Below are positions 9,847-18,346 of a stretch of DNA of 64,000 bases, piece by piece. The translations under genes and the position numbers were made by a program. The stretch comes from Subtercola boreus (GTDB taxonomy: Bacteria > Actinomycetota > Actinomycetes > Actinomycetales > Microbacteriaceae). Each line of letters begins with the position of its first letter. The stretch's first letter is position 1. The notes under the pieces are model-generated. The model saw only the letters and a program-made list of their open reading frames with translations, ran no database searches and was not told where the DNA came from. The stretch lies in assembly GCF_006716115.1 (NCBI RefSeq), contig NZ_VFOO01000001.1, positions 3,348,001 through 3,412,000 of the forward strand, given 5' to 3'.

Positions 9847-10479
9847 TCAGCGGGTTGTGCTGCGGGACGCCGCGTGCTGGGCCAGCCCCTCGATGAACAG
9901 CAGCACGCCGAACTCGAACGCCGAAGTGCCCTCGTCGGACTCCGGGCCGGCAGCCACGCCCAGGCTGTCGTACTGCAGGCGCTGCTGCTCGTGCGAGACA
10001 TGCCCGAGGATGAAGTGCAGCAGGGCAGCGGATGCCCGGCTCACCGTTTCGGCGTCGAACTCTCCGCGGCCGATCGCCGCCCGCAACCGGGTGAGCGGAA
10101 CCGAGGCGCCGAGCCCGAGGGCGAAGCTGCTGGAGACGACCTCCGCGCCGTCGCGGTAGGCGAGGAGCGCGTCGCGGAGGCTCTGCGCTTCGGCGGCGGT
10201 GACGATCATCCAGTCGCCGGGCGTGACCGGGGCGAAGGGCAGCGCCCGCCCGCGCGACGCGATGCGGTCGGAGAGTTCGGCGAGCAGCGTCTGCTTGTTC
10301 GGGAAATGCCAGTACAAAGCACTCGGTTGTACGTCGAGCGCGGCCGCCAGCCGGCGCATCGTGAGCTCGGGCAGGCCGTGGTCGTCGAGGATGCGGAGGG
10401 CCGTCTCGGCGACGTCGTCACGGGTGTGGCGGGCCTGGCGCGGCTGCTGTTCCGGATCGGATCCGTGCGGCGAGGTCAT
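9847..10479 (-). CDS. bioQ: TetR-family regulator, probable biotin repressor BioQ
   Basis: A 210-residue TetR protein with N-terminal HTH (ETALRILDDHGLPELTMRRLAAALDVQPSALYWHFPNKQTLL split over residues 20-65) and a ligand domain of the TetR C-terminal type. It is divergent from bioY-bioM-bioN, and the gap holds two TGAAC-N3-GTTCA sites that match the known BioQ operator half-site of corynebacteria and mycobacteria. I chose ATG 10479 over GTG 10500 because the latter lies inside the operator. A TATAGT box reading leftward ends about eight bases from this ATG, so the mRNA may be leaderless. It should repress biotin uptake when biotin is plentiful. Confidence 0.82.
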   Translation of the reverse strand: MTSPHGSDPEQQPRQARHTRDDVAETALRILDDHGLPELTMRRLAAALDVQPSALYWHFPNKQTLLAELSDRIASRGRALPFAPVTPGDWMIVTAAEAQSLRDALLAYRDGAEVVSSSFALGLGASVPLTRLRAAIGRGEFDAETVSRASAALLHFILGHVSHEQQRLQYDSLGVAAGPESDEGTSAFEFGVLLFIEGLAQHAASRSTTR

Positions 10480-10485
10480 GGATCC

Positions 10486-10521
10486 CACTATAGTGAACAC
10501 CGTTCAGGTGAACAGCGTTCA
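10486..10521. promoter_or_regulatory. Divergent bioQ/bioY promoter with two BioQ-type operators
   Basis: CACTATAGTG (10486-10495) is palindromic and supplies a TATAGT -10 box on each strand. Two perfect dyads follow: TGAACACCGTTCA at 10494-10506 and TGAACAGCGTTCA at 10509-10521. They cover the likely start point of bioY and abut that of the TetR gene. The match to the published BioQ motif TGAAC-N3-GTTAC/GTTCA is close. Confidence 0.78.
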
Positions 10522-10532
10522 GGAGACCAGCC

Positions 10533-11147
10533 ATGACCGACCAGACCGTGCAGTCCGCCCCGGCGAAACCCGCGGGCCGTCTGCGGATCGACGCCACAGA
10601 CATCGCCCGCATCGCGGTCTTCGCGGCCCTCACCGCGGTGCTCGGGCTGCCCGGAGCCTTTCCGGTGTTCGGCTCGGTGCCGATCACCGCGCAGACCCTC
10701 GGCGTGATGCTCGCGGGTGCCGTGCTCGGCGCGTGGCGCGGGGCGCTCTCGATGGTCGTGCTCCTGGTGCTCGTGGCGCTGGGGTTGCCCCTGCTCGCCG
10801 GCGGCCACGGGGGCCTCGCGGTGTTCGTCGGCCCGACGGCCGGCTACCTGTTCGGCTGGATCGTGGGCGCCTTCGTGATCGGTGCCATCGTGCACGCCGG
10901 CGGCCGGAAGCTCACCTGGCCGCGCACCATCGTGGGCGTGCTGGTCGGCGGCATCCTCGTGGTCTACGCCATCGGCATCCCGGTGACGGCCCTGGTGCTG
11001 CGCCTGCCGCTCGGCCCGACCGCACTGCAGGCCACCGTCTTCCTCCCGTTCGACCTCATCAAGGCGGCCATCACCGTGGCTGTCACGATGACCCTGGTCA
11101 GGGCGTACCCGCGGGCGTTCCGGGTGCGGCCGAAGGAGCGTGCGTGA
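10533..11147 (+). CDS. bioY: Biotin ECF transporter S component BioY
   Basis: A 204-residue membrane protein with about six hydrophobic segments and the BioY signatures VPITAQTLGVMLAGAVLG and GPTAGYLFGW. It binds biotin and is moved through the membrane by the BioM/BioN energising unit encoded next. A CAGGAG ribosome site precedes the ATG. It starts right after two BioQ operators, so expression should follow biotin starvation. The stop overlaps the GTG of bioM. Confidence 0.93.
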   Translation: MTDQTVQSAPAKPAGRLRIDATDIARIAVFAALTAVLGLPGAFPVFGSVPITAQTLGVMLAGAVLGAWRGALSMVVLLVLVALGLPLLAGGHGGLAVFVGPTAGYLFGWIVGAFVIGAIVHAGGRKLTWPRTIVGVLVGGILVVYAIGIPVTALVLRLPLGPTALQATVFLPFDLIKAAITVAVTMTLVRAYPRAFRVRPKERA

Positions 11148-11833
11148 CGGGATCCATCGTCTTCAGCGACGTCTCGGTGCAGCTGGGCGACCGGCTCGCG
11201 CTCGACGCGGTGTCGCTGGTGCTCGATGCGCCCCGCACGGCGGTGATCGGCGCGAACGGATCGGGCAAATCCACCTTCGCCCGCGTTCTCGGCGGCCTGG
11301 TCGCGCCGTCGAGCGGAACGGTCTCGGTGCTCGGCGTCGACCCCCAGCGCCAGGCCTCGGCGCTCCGCCGGCTGGTCGGGTTCGTCTTCAGCAACCCTGA
11401 CGCCCAGATCATCATGCCGACCGTCGCCGAAGACGCGGCCTTCTCGCTGCGGAGCGAGAAGCTCCCGCGCGCAGTCGTCGCCGAACGCGTGCGGCAGGCG
11501 CTCGACGAGTTCGGCCTCACCGATCTCGCGGATCGCGCCGCGCACGATCTCTCCGGCGGCCAGAAGCAGTTGCTCGCGCTCTGCGGTGCGGTCATCCGCC
11601 GTCCCGAGCTGATGATCGCCGACGAGCCGACGGCGTATCTGGATGCCCGCAACAGCCGTCAGATCGCCGAGCACCTGCTCGCGCCGACCGACCGGCGGCT
11701 CGTGCTCGTCACCCACGACCTCGCGCTCGCCCAGCGCTGCGACGTCGCCGTGCTCTTCGAAGACGGCAGGATGACCGGCTTCGGCGACCCGGCCGACGTC
11801 GTTTCGCAGTACGAGGCGAGCCTCTCGTGCTGA
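11144..11833 (+). CDS. bioM: ECF transporter ATPase BioM
   Basis: A 229-residue ABC ATPase of the energy-coupling-factor group. Walker A is GANGSGKST (about residue 38), the Q-loop region SNPDAQIIMPTVAEDAAF is typical of ECF ATPases, the signature is LSGGQKQ, Walker B is ELMIADEP and the switch His is in LVTHD. The GTG at 11144 has GAAGGAG upstream and overlaps the bioY stop. It is a single ATPase and should act as a homodimer with BioN. Confidence 0.92.
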   Translation: MTGSIVFSDVSVQLGDRLALDAVSLVLDAPRTAVIGANGSGKSTFARVLGGLVAPSSGTVSVLGVDPQRQASALRRLVGFVFSNPDAQIIMPTVAEDAAFSLRSEKLPRAVVAERVRQALDEFGLTDLADRAAHDLSGGQKQLLALCGAVIRRPELMIADEPTAYLDARNSRQIAEHLLAPTDRRLVLVTHDLALAQRCDVAVLFEDGRMTGFGDPADVVSQYEASLSC

Positions 11834-12423
11834 CCCTCTACCGGCCGGGCATCGGCTGGCTGCACCGTGCACCTGCCGGACCGAAGGCCTTCGCCCTGCT
11901 TGCGGTCGTGCTGGTGGTGTCGCTGCTGCCGTCGACCTGGCTCTCGGCTGCCATCGGCGCCGCGGTGGCTGTCGCCTGCTACCTCGCCTCGGGGCTCGGG
12001 GTCGGGGAGCTCGGTCGTCAGGTCGTCGCCGTGCGCTGGATCATCGTGGTGACGTTCGGCTTCCAGGTGATCTTCCTGCCGCTGGAGTCGGCGGTAGCGA
12101 ACACCACGCGGGTGGTCGCCGCGATCGTCATCGCTGCGCTGTTGGTGCTGACCACGCGCGTCGGTGACCTGCTCGATGCGTTCGAGCGGGGGCTCGGAAT
12201 CTTCCGCCGGTTCGGGCTGGATCCGGCTCGCGTGGCACTGGTTCTCGCGGTGGCGATCACGACGGTGCCGGTGCTCGCACGGCTCGCGGCCGGGGTGCGC
12301 GAGGCCCAGCGTGCGCGCGGTGCACGGCTGGGCGTCCGGGCGTTCGTCATCCCGTTCCTCGTGGTGTCGCTGAAGCACGCGGACGACCTCGGCGACGCCC
12401 TGACGGCGCGAGGTGTGGGGTGA
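11827..12423 (+). CDS. bioN: ECF transporter transmembrane component BioN
   Basis: A 198-residue T component with about five membrane spans and the conserved cytoplasmic coupling motif EAQRARG near residue 160. It links BioM ATP hydrolysis to BioY. The GTG start lies seven bases before the bioM stop ends. The order Y-M-N is the classical tripartite biotin importer. Confidence 0.9.
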   Translation: MLTLYRPGIGWLHRAPAGPKAFALLAVVLVVSLLPSTWLSAAIGAAVAVACYLASGLGVGELGRQVVAVRWIIVVTFGFQVIFLPLESAVANTTRVVAAIVIAALLVLTTRVGDLLDAFERGLGIFRRFGLDPARVALVLAVAITTVPVLARLAAGVREAQRARGARLGVRAFVIPFLVVSLKHADDLGDALTARGVG

Positions 12424-12911
12424 CGGGCGTGCCGGGGCGCGGTGGTGGGCCGGAGCGGTCTGGCGAGCCGGAGCGGGCTGGCGAGCCCGCATGGCATGCC
12501 GGGCCGGAGCGGTCTGGCGAGCCCGCATGGCATGCCGGGCCGGAGCGGGCTGGCGAGCCCGCATGGCATGCCGGGCCGGAGCCGGAGCGGGGGCGGGTGC
12601 GCGTGCTCGGCGCCACGGTCGACGACCAGACCCGCTGCATCCACTACCGCTCCCAGCTCGACGTGATCGCGATCCGGTTCGCCTGCTGCAGGGAGTACTA
12701 CCCCTGCCACCTCTGCCATGCCGAGAGCGCGGGGCACGAGGCGCGCGTCTGGCCAGCCTCGGAGCGGGACGCCCTCGCGGTGCTCTGCGGCGTGTGCCAG
12801 ACGGAGCTGAGCATCGCCGACTACCTCGGCGTCGACGCCTGCCCCTCGTGCGCCGCGCCGTTCAACCCCGGCTGCAGCCTGCACGCGTACCTCTACTTCG
12901 CCCCGGACTAG
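12420..12911 (+). CDS. CHY zinc-finger protein with repeated N-terminus
   Basis: A 163-residue protein whose C-terminal 105 residues form a CHY zinc finger: CIHYRSQLDVIAIRF, CCREYYPCHLCH, CGVCQTEL and CPSCAAPFNPGCSLH supply seven or more metal ligands. The first 58 residues are a low-complexity leader built from the 12-residue unit GEPAWHAGPERA and truncated copies. The start overlaps the bioN stop (GTGA), placing it in the biotin operon. Function of stand-alone CHY proteins is unclear; redox or mitochondrial-import-type chaperone roles are known only in eukaryotic homologues. The repeat leader may be non-essential and the true start could be later. Confidence 0.8.
   Translation: MTGVPGRGGGPERSGEPERAGEPAWHAGPERSGEPAWHAGPERAGEPAWHAGPEPERGRVRVLGATVDDQTRCIHYRSQLDVIAIRFACCREYYPCHLCHAESAGHEARVWPASERDALAVLCGVCQTELSIADYLGVDACPSCAAPFNPGCSLHAYLYFAPD
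12451..12576. repeat. 36-bp tandem repeat, three full units plus a partial
   Basis: Units at 12469-12504, 12505-12540 and 12541-12576 differ at one or two bases; a truncated unit covers 12451-12468. Each contains the palindrome GCATGGCATGC. The unit is a multiple of three and encodes the N-terminal leader of the CHY protein. Confidence 0.9.
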
Positions 12912-13038
12912 GCCGCGCGCCCCGCTGCCGCGCGCCGCTGCCGCGCCCCCCGCTGCCGCGCCCCGCTCCCGTGCGCCGCGCTCCCTCGCCTGCGCGATCT
13001 CGTGGAGGGTCCCATATCGTTCGGGCCGGCGTGGTTTG

Positions 13039-13055
13039 GGACGATTTGCGTCCCT
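13039..13055. terminator. Short hairpin between convergent genes
   Basis: Perfect six-base stem GGGACG/CGTCCC with loop ATTTG, in the 157-base gap between the CHY gene and the convergent mutarotase gene. The rest of the gap (12912-13010) is low-complexity CGC-rich sequence with no gene. A terminator role is inferred from position. Confidence 0.4.
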
Positions 13056-13068
13056 TCGCCCGCTGGCT

Positions 13069-13398
13069 TCAGGACGCGGGGGCGGCGGGCGGTGCGGCAG
13101 GGAGGGTCCAGACCTGGCCGAGGGGGCCCATGCCCTGGCCGCCGTCGACGAGGAACGCGCCGATGTACGGCTGCCAGGCCTGGTCGGCGGGGTCGTCCCG
13201 CAGGGCATCCTGCATCGCGGCGAAGTCGTCGACGAGCACGAGGTGGAAGAGGTCGGTGCCATCGCGCCAGATGGTCCACTCGTGCACACCCGCGCGGCGG
13301 AGCGCGCCGTCGAGGAGCAGCGGGATGACGGCGTGCTCACGTTCGTAGTCGGCCTCGTGGCCGGGCAGGATGCGGGTGTGCAGTGCGACGCGGTGCAT
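13069..13398 (-). CDS. L-fucose/L-rhamnose mutarotase (RhaM family)
   Basis: A 109-residue dimeric alpha-beta barrel-type mutarotase. The pattern HTRILPGHEADYEREH ... IWRDGTDLFHLVLVDD ... DQAWQPYIG matches the RhaM family, with the conserved acid-base His and the W-QPY block. It interconverts alpha and beta anomers of a 6-deoxy sugar. As it is the last gene of the fucose operon, L-fucose is the likely substrate. The C-terminal PAAPPAAPAS tail is low complexity. Confidence 0.85.
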   Translation of the reverse strand: MHRVALHTRILPGHEADYEREHAVIPLLLDGALRRAGVHEWTIWRDGTDLFHLVLVDDFAAMQDALRDDPADQAWQPYIGAFLVDGGQGMGPLGQVWTLPAAPPAAPAS

Positions 13399-13597
13399 GG
13401 GGGTGGCTCCTTCGGAGGGGGTCAGGGGAGGGTGTGGCGCCGCAGCGCGCGGGTGCCGGCCCGTGGGGCGCGATGCAGGCGCGGCTCGGCGGGTGCGGCG
13501 GGGCGGGTCCGGCTCGGCGGGTGCGGCGGGGCGGGTGCGGGCCCGGCGGGGCGAGCGTGGCCGGGCGGCGCCCCGGCGGGTGGCGCCGCCCGCGACG
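13399..13597. repeat. GC-rich repetitive intergenic stretch
   Basis: A 199-base gap made largely of imperfect GGCTCGGCGGGTGCGGCGG-type units (about 13480-13575). Open frames through it show no family resemblance and I consider it non-coding. It separates the SDR and mutarotase genes of the same operon. Confidence 0.6.
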
Positions 13598-14389
13598 CTA
13601 CTGCGGCCGCACCCGCAGGGTGTGCATGCCGCCGTCGACCGCGAGGGCGGTTCCGGTGGTCGACCCCGAGTCGGGGCTCGCGAGATAGGCGATCGCCGAA
13701 GCCACCTCTTCGGGGGTGACCATCCGGCCGGTGGGTTGCCGGGCGTTCAGAGCGGCCAGTTCGGCGACGGGGTCGCTGAACTTCGCGAGGTTCGCGTCGA
13801 CGAAAGGGGTGTGCACGGTGCCGGGGTTCACACAATTGACACGGATGCCCTCCCGCACGTGATCGGTCGCCATCGCGATCGTGAGTCCGTAGACCGCGGC
13901 CTTCGAGGCTCCGTAGAGCGCACGCTGGGGCAGCCCGGAGGTCGCCGCGATCGAGCAGAGGTTGACGACGGCGGCGTGGGATGACCTTCGGAGGTGGGGC
14001 AGCGCGGCGGCCGAGACGCGGGCCATGCCGATCACGTTGACGTTCAGCACGCGCATCCATTCGGCGTCGTCGTTCTCTTCGACGGTGCCGACCGATCCGA
14101 TGCCGGCGTTGTTGATGAGGATGTCGACACCGCCGAACCGCGCAGCAACCTCGTCGACCGCGCTGACGACGGAGGGCCGGTCGGTGATGTCGCATTCGAA
14201 GCCCTGCAGAGCATCCGGGAGCCCGTCGATGCGGAGGTCGAGCACGGCGACGTTCGCGCCGGACGCGGCGAGGAGGGTGGCGGTGGCGAGGCCGATGCCG
14301 GATGCCCCGCCGGTGACGATGGCCGTGAGGCCGGTGAAGCGCCCGGCGCTGGGTGCGCCAGTGGTGCCGGCTGCTGCTTGGTCGCTCAT
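13598..14389 (-). CDS. 2-keto-3-deoxy-L-fuconate dehydrogenase (SDR family)
   Basis: A 263-residue classical short-chain dehydrogenase. The cofactor motif TGGASGIG is near residue 28, NNAG near 93, and the catalytic Ser-Tyr-Lys set is in LCSIAATSG and YGASKAAV. It should oxidise 2-keto-3-deoxy-L-fuconate to the 2,4-diketo acid with NAD. The assignment rests on its place between the diketo-acid hydrolase and the fuconate pathway genes; SDR sequence alone would not fix the substrate. ATG overlaps the hydrolase stop (ATGA). Confidence 0.82.
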   Translation of the reverse strand: MSDQAAAGTTGAPSAGRFTGLTAIVTGGASGIGLATATLLAASGANVAVLDLRIDGLPDALQGFECDITDRPSVVSAVDEVAARFGGVDILINNAGIGSVGTVEENDDAEWMRVLNVNVIGMARVSAAALPHLRRSSHAAVVNLCSIAATSGLPQRALYGASKAAVYGLTIAMATDHVREGIRVNCVNPGTVHTPFVDANLAKFSDPVAELAALNARQPTGRMVTPEEVASAIAYLASPDSGSTTGTALAVDGGMHTLRVRPQ

Positions 14390-15237
14390 GCCTGCACGAA
14401 CTCCTGTCGGGCTCGGCCGAGCCCCTCGATCTCGAGCTCGACCACGTCGCCGGCGCGGAGGTACGGGTTGCCGGGCAGGCCCAGCGCGACGCCGGCCGGC
14501 GTGCCGGTGTTCACCAGGTCGCCCGGGTGCAGCACCATGAACTGGCTCAGGTACCAGATGACGTGCCGGATGCCGAAGACCATGTTCGACGTCGAGCCGT
14601 TCTGTCGCAGCTCACCGTTCACCCAGAGCTTCAGCGCGAGATTCTGCGGGTCGGCGATCTCGTCGGCCGGCACGAACACCGGCCCGAGGGGGTTGAATGT
14701 CTCACAGCTCTTGCCCTTGTCCCACTGCCCGCCGCGTTCGATCTGGAACTCTCGTTCCGACACATCGTGCGAGAGCACGTACCCCGCGATGACGGCGTCT
14801 GCGCCGGCGGGCGAGTCGAGGTAGCGCGCGGTGCTCCCGAGCACGACACCGAGCTCGACCTCCCAGTCGGTCTTCACCGAGAGCCGGGGGACCAGTACGT
14901 TGTCGAACGGGCCGACGACGGTCGACGGATCCTTCATGAACACGACGGGCTCCGCGGGGATGGTCGCCCCGGTCTCCGCGGCGTGGTCGCTGTAGTTCAG
15001 GCCGATGCAGACGATCTTGCCCGGACGTGCGATCGGCGGTCCGACGCGCAGGGCTGCGGCGCCGGCGAGCAGTGGCAGCGAACCGGCGGCGTGGGCGGCT
15101 CGCGCCCGCGTGACGCCGTCCCCGCCGAGGAAGGCGGCGTCGATGTCGGCTGTCACCCCGCGGAGGTCGTACACCTCGCCATCGGCCAGGTAGGCGGGGA
15201 TCTCTGCTCCGGGGTCGCCGAGGCGTTGGAAACTCAC
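14386..15237 (-). CDS. 2,4-diketo-3-deoxy-L-fuconate hydrolase (FAH family)
   Basis: A 283-residue fumarylacetoacetate-hydrolase-fold protein. Metal ligands lie in WEVELGVVLG, and IVCIGLNYSDHAAETG and the C-terminal LVNTGTPAGVALG are typical of the diketo-acid hydrolase group. It splits 2,4-diketo-3-deoxy-L-fuconate to pyruvate and L-lactate, the last step of the oxidative fucose route. The GTG start at 15237 has AAGGAG eight bases upstream; an open frame to 15873 is the shadow of the next gene. It overlaps both neighbours by four bases. Confidence 0.87.
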   Translation of the reverse strand: MSFQRLGDPGAEIPAYLADGEVYDLRGVTADIDAAFLGGDGVTRARAAHAAGSLPLLAGAAALRVGPPIARPGKIVCIGLNYSDHAAETGATIPAEPVVFMKDPSTVVGPFDNVLVPRLSVKTDWEVELGVVLGSTARYLDSPAGADAVIAGYVLSHDVSEREFQIERGGQWDKGKSCETFNPLGPVFVPADEIADPQNLALKLWVNGELRQNGSTSNMVFGIRHVIWYLSQFMVLHPGDLVNTGTPAGVALGLPGNPYLRAGDVVELEIEGLGRARQEFVQA

Positions 15238-16412
15238 GGTGTTGCTCCTTGCTGTCGAGAATCGAGGTGGCCGGGCCGAGGGGCACCGGGGTGCGCGGCC
15301 CGCCCCGAACCGAGGTAGGCAGGCCGCACGCCTTCGTGCTCGGCCGAGTCGTAGGCAGCCTCGACCACGGCCATTGTGTCGTAGACGTCTTCGACACTCG
15401 TCGGCAGGGTCGGGACCGAGCCGTCGAGGTAGCGCTGCAGTGCCCCCATCGAACCGATGAAGGCATCGGGGAACCAGGATCCCTCGAACGGCACCGGCTG
15501 CCAACCGAGAGGCTTCTCGGAGCGCCGGATGATCTGCAGGGCATCCGGGCCGCCGGCGGGGTAGTCGAGCAGCAGCCCCATCTGTGCGCGGATGGAACCC
15601 TTCGTGCCCTCCCACTTGATGAAGCTCTCTTCGAACTCCGGGCCGAAGTCGTGGTCGTGGTTGGTGCTGATGGTGACCCGGATCGGCCGCCCCTCGTACC
15701 GGAACAGGATGAGCGAGCGCGTGCTGGCCAGGTCTTTCTCCGGGTGCACCACCGACACCGCGCTCACCGAGTCGGGGTTGCCGAGGAAGGAGCGCACCAG
15801 GTCGATGTAGTGCACGCTGTGCATCGTGATCTCGAGCCGGTCGAGCGTCAGCACGTGCGGGAACAGGTGCCACGGGGTGTCGACGGAGACGCGGATCTCG
15901 AGGTCGTACAGCTCGCCGATCTCACCCGCCGCGATCAGCGCGCGGGCCTCCGCCACGTAGGGCGCGAACCGCAGCTGCGTGTTCACCGCGGCGACGAGGT
16001 TCTTGCGGCGGCAGATCTCGAGCAGGGCGCGCCCTTCGTCGAGGTAGCTGCCGAGGGGTTTCTGGATGAGCACCGGCGCCCCGTCGGGCAGGGCCTCGAG
16101 CGCTGCAGCGTACTGCGCCGGCATCAGCGCGATGTCGTAGACCGTGTCGGCGGGCGAACCCGCGACGGCCTCCTCGACCGTGCCGTATACCGCGGGGATG
16201 CCGTACTCGTCTGCAAGACTCTGGGCCCGCGAGACGGTGCGGTTGTAGATGCCCACCACGGGGAAACCCGCCTTGCGGTAGGCCGGCAGGTGGGCATCCT
16301 TCACGATGCCACCGGCGCCGAGGATCACGATCGGCCGGGGTGCCGCAGGCAGCGCGAGGCTGTACACCTCGGCGGGTGAGAACTCGGGGAGCGCGCTCGG
16401 GTCGTAGCTCAT
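15234..16412 (-). CDS. Gfo/Idh/MocA-family oxidoreductase
   Basis: A 392-residue NAD(P) oxidoreductase. The Rossmann motif ILGAGGIVKDAHLPAYRKAGF is N-terminal, and the conserved lysine-proline motif appears as LIQKPLG (about residue 118). It lies between the ABC permease and the hydrolase in the fucose operon. A second dehydrogenase for fucose, a related aldose or a ketodeoxy acid is plausible, but the substrate cannot be read from the sequence. Its presence next to an aldo-keto reductase of the same pathway suggests different sugars share the operon. Confidence 0.85.
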   Translation of the reverse strand: MSYDPSALPEFSPAEVYSLALPAAPRPIVILGAGGIVKDAHLPAYRKAGFPVVGIYNRTVSRAQSLADEYGIPAVYGTVEEAVAGSPADTVYDIALMPAQYAAALEALPDGAPVLIQKPLGSYLDEGRALLEICRRKNLVAAVNTQLRFAPYVAEARALIAAGEIGELYDLEIRVSVDTPWHLFPHVLTLDRLEITMHSVHYIDLVRSFLGNPDSVSAVSVVHPEKDLASTRSLILFRYEGRPIRVTISTNHDHDFGPEFEESFIKWEGTKGSIRAQMGLLLDYPAGGPDALQIIRRSEKPLGWQPVPFEGSWFPDAFIGSMGALQRYLDGSVPTLPTSVEDVYDTMAVVEAAYDSAEHEGVRPAYLGSGRAAHPGAPRPGHLDSRQQGATP

Positions 16413-16425
16413 CGGATGATCACAC

Positions 16426-17370
16426 TCATCCCTTGACAGCCCCTACGGTCTGGCCGCTCATCAGGAAGCGCTGCGCACCGAGGAACACCGCGAGCAACGG
16501 GAGCATGCTGAGGAACGTCGCCAGGGCGAGCTGCGGCATGTACAGCTTCACGTCGAGGCCGGCCGCAACGGTCGGGTTGAACAGCGGACTCGCCCCGATG
16601 AGCTCCTGGATGCCGATCGACACCGTCTTGTTCTGCGAGTTCGAGGTGAGGAGAGCGAGAGGCAGGAAGAAGTTGGTCCAGTTGGCGACGAACGAGAAGA
16701 ACGCGACCAGCGCGATCGCCTGGCGGGAGATCGGGGTGGCCACCTGGAAGAAGATCGCCACTTCGCCGAGCCCGTCGATCCGGGCAGCCTCGACGAGCTC
16801 GGGCGGCATCGTCGTCATGAAGTGGATGTAGGCGAGGTAGACGCCGAACGGGAAGAAACCCATGATGATGATGACCGGCCAGAGCTGCCCCACGGCTCCT
16901 GCGGCGCTTACTTCGAGGAACAGCGGGATGACGAGCACGGTGTTCGGCATCACCATCGTGAGCAGCGTGACGAACAGGATCGTGCGGCGGAACTTGAAGC
17001 GCAGCCGCGCCAACGAGTAACCGGCCGGGATCGCGGCGGCGACGGCGATCAGGGCGCCGCCGACCGAGACGATGAGCGAGTTGCCGATCCAGCGGAGGAA
17101 GAGTCCGCCACCGTTCGGACCGAAACCGATGATCTGCGACCAGCTGAAAGCTGCGCTGTCGAACGAGACCCCGCCGAGGCCGAGGAAGCCGCCGGCGCCG
17201 GCCGCGACATCCTCCTGGTTGCGGAAGGCCATTGCGACGAAGCCGATGATGGGGAAGACGAAGAGCGCTGCGACGAACACCATGGTCACGATGCGGGCGA
17301 GCCGCCCGATGCTCCAGTGCTTGCTGCCCACGACCTCGGGGGCGTGGTTCTCGAGAGTGGCCTGTGCCAT
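16426..17370 (-). CDS. Sugar ABC transporter permease (MalG type)
   Basis: A 314-residue inner-membrane permease with six predicted spans. The cytoplasmic EAA loop reads VEAARIDGLGEVAIFFQVATP, the site where the ATPase docks. It pairs with the MalF-type permease just upstream; their stop and start share one base (TAATG). No ATPase is encoded here, so a shared MsmK-like ATPase elsewhere is probably used. Confidence 0.9.
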   Translation of the reverse strand: MAQATLENHAPEVVGSKHWSIGRLARIVTMVFVAALFVFPIIGFVAMAFRNQEDVAAGAGGFLGLGGVSFDSAAFSWSQIIGFGPNGGGLFLRWIGNSLIVSVGGALIAVAAAIPAGYSLARLRFKFRRTILFVTLLTMVMPNTVLVIPLFLEVSAAGAVGQLWPVIIIMGFFPFGVYLAYIHFMTTMPPELVEAARIDGLGEVAIFFQVATPISRQAIALVAFFSFVANWTNFFLPLALLTSNSQNKTVSIGIQELIGASPLFNPTVAAGLDVKLYMPQLALATFLSMLPLLAVFLGAQRFLMSGQTVGAVKG

Positions 17371-18341
17371 TATTTCTCTTCCTCTCCGAAGAGTCCGCTG
17401 CGGAAGACGATCAGCAGGCCGATCGTCAGCGTGATGACCAGCAGGATGATCGACATGGCCGCCGCCGCCGGGAAGTTGTAGTTCGAGAACGCGAACGCGA
17501 AACCGAGCTGGGTGGGGGTGTACTGGTCGGGCAGGGAGCCGCCGGCTACCTGGTCGAGCAGGTAGGGCTCGAGGAAGAGCTGGAAGCCGTAGGCGAGGTT
17601 CATCAGGGCGGCATACCCGATCCACGGCCGGATCATCGGCAGTTTCACGTGCCAGGCGACCTGCCAGGCGTTCGCGCCATCGAGGCTCGACGCCTCGAAG
17701 ATCTCCTCGGGGATACCGTTCAGTCCGCCGTTGACAATGACGATCCAGGTGCCGATGCCCTGGAAGAACAGCATGCCGGCAAGGATGAACGGAAGATTGT
17801 CGAGCGAGACGACGCCCTTGATGGTGCTGAAGCCACCGTTCTGCAGGAGGAAGCCGATCGGTGACTGCGAGGGGTTCAGCAGGTACACCCAGAGCACGAA
17901 GTTGGCGATGCCGGCGAGGGCGCCGGGAACGTAGTAGATGAAGCGCATGATGCCGCCGAAGCGGCCACGGCTGGCGTGCACCAGCAGTGCGAGGCCGACG
18001 ATGCCGATGAGCATGATCGGCAGCCAGACGATCATCACCTTGAAGATGTCGAGGAAGGAGTCGAGGAAGCGGAAGTCGCTGAAGACGGTGATGAAGCTGT
18101 CGAACCCGCCGAAGCCGGCCTGCGGCTGCAGCGGTGTGGGGGAGCGCTGGAGACTGGTGACCAGCGCGTAGCCGATCGGGATGATGCCGGCCACCAGCAG
18201 GAGGATGAGATATGGCGCGAGCAGGGTCCAGCCGCCGCGCGCTTCCGTGCGCCGCCCGCGGCGACGCCGCCGCCCCTCGGTGGGGGCGGCGGCGGCCGGA
18301 CGACTCTCAGCGGGCTTGGCTTCGAGGGTGTCGGTTGTCAT
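17370..18341 (-). CDS. Sugar ABC transporter permease (MalF type)
   Basis: A 323-residue permease with six predicted spans and EAA loop FEASSLDGANAWQVAWHVKLP. The N-terminus is a charged cytoplasmic stretch rich in Arg (RRRRGRRTEARGG). Second gene of the operon, five bases after the binding protein. With its partner it forms the channel for import of L-fucose or a fucose-containing sugar, inferred from the surrounding enzymes. Confidence 0.9.
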   Translation of the reverse strand: MTTDTLEAKPAESRPAAAAPTEGRRRRRGRRTEARGGWTLLAPYLILLLVAGIIPIGYALVTSLQRSPTPLQPQAGFGGFDSFITVFSDFRFLDSFLDIFKVMIVWLPIMLIGIVGLALLVHASRGRFGGIMRFIYYVPGALAGIANFVLWVYLLNPSQSPIGFLLQNGGFSTIKGVVSLDNLPFILAGMLFFQGIGTWIVIVNGGLNGIPEEIFEASSLDGANAWQVAWHVKLPMIRPWIGYAALMNLAYGFQLFLEPYLLDQVAGGSLPDQYTPTQLGFAFAFSNYNFPAAAAMSIILLVITLTIGLLIVFRSGLFGEEEK

Positions 18342-18346
18342 TCAGG

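Noticed and set aside
12451-12576. Direct repeats that could suggest a CRISPR array
   Set aside because: Units adjoin without spacers, lie inside a coding frame and encode a low-complexity leader. No cas genes are near.
13480-13597. Coding potential in the GC-rich gap
   Set aside because: All frames give Gly/Arg/Ala repeats without a ribosome site or known domain.
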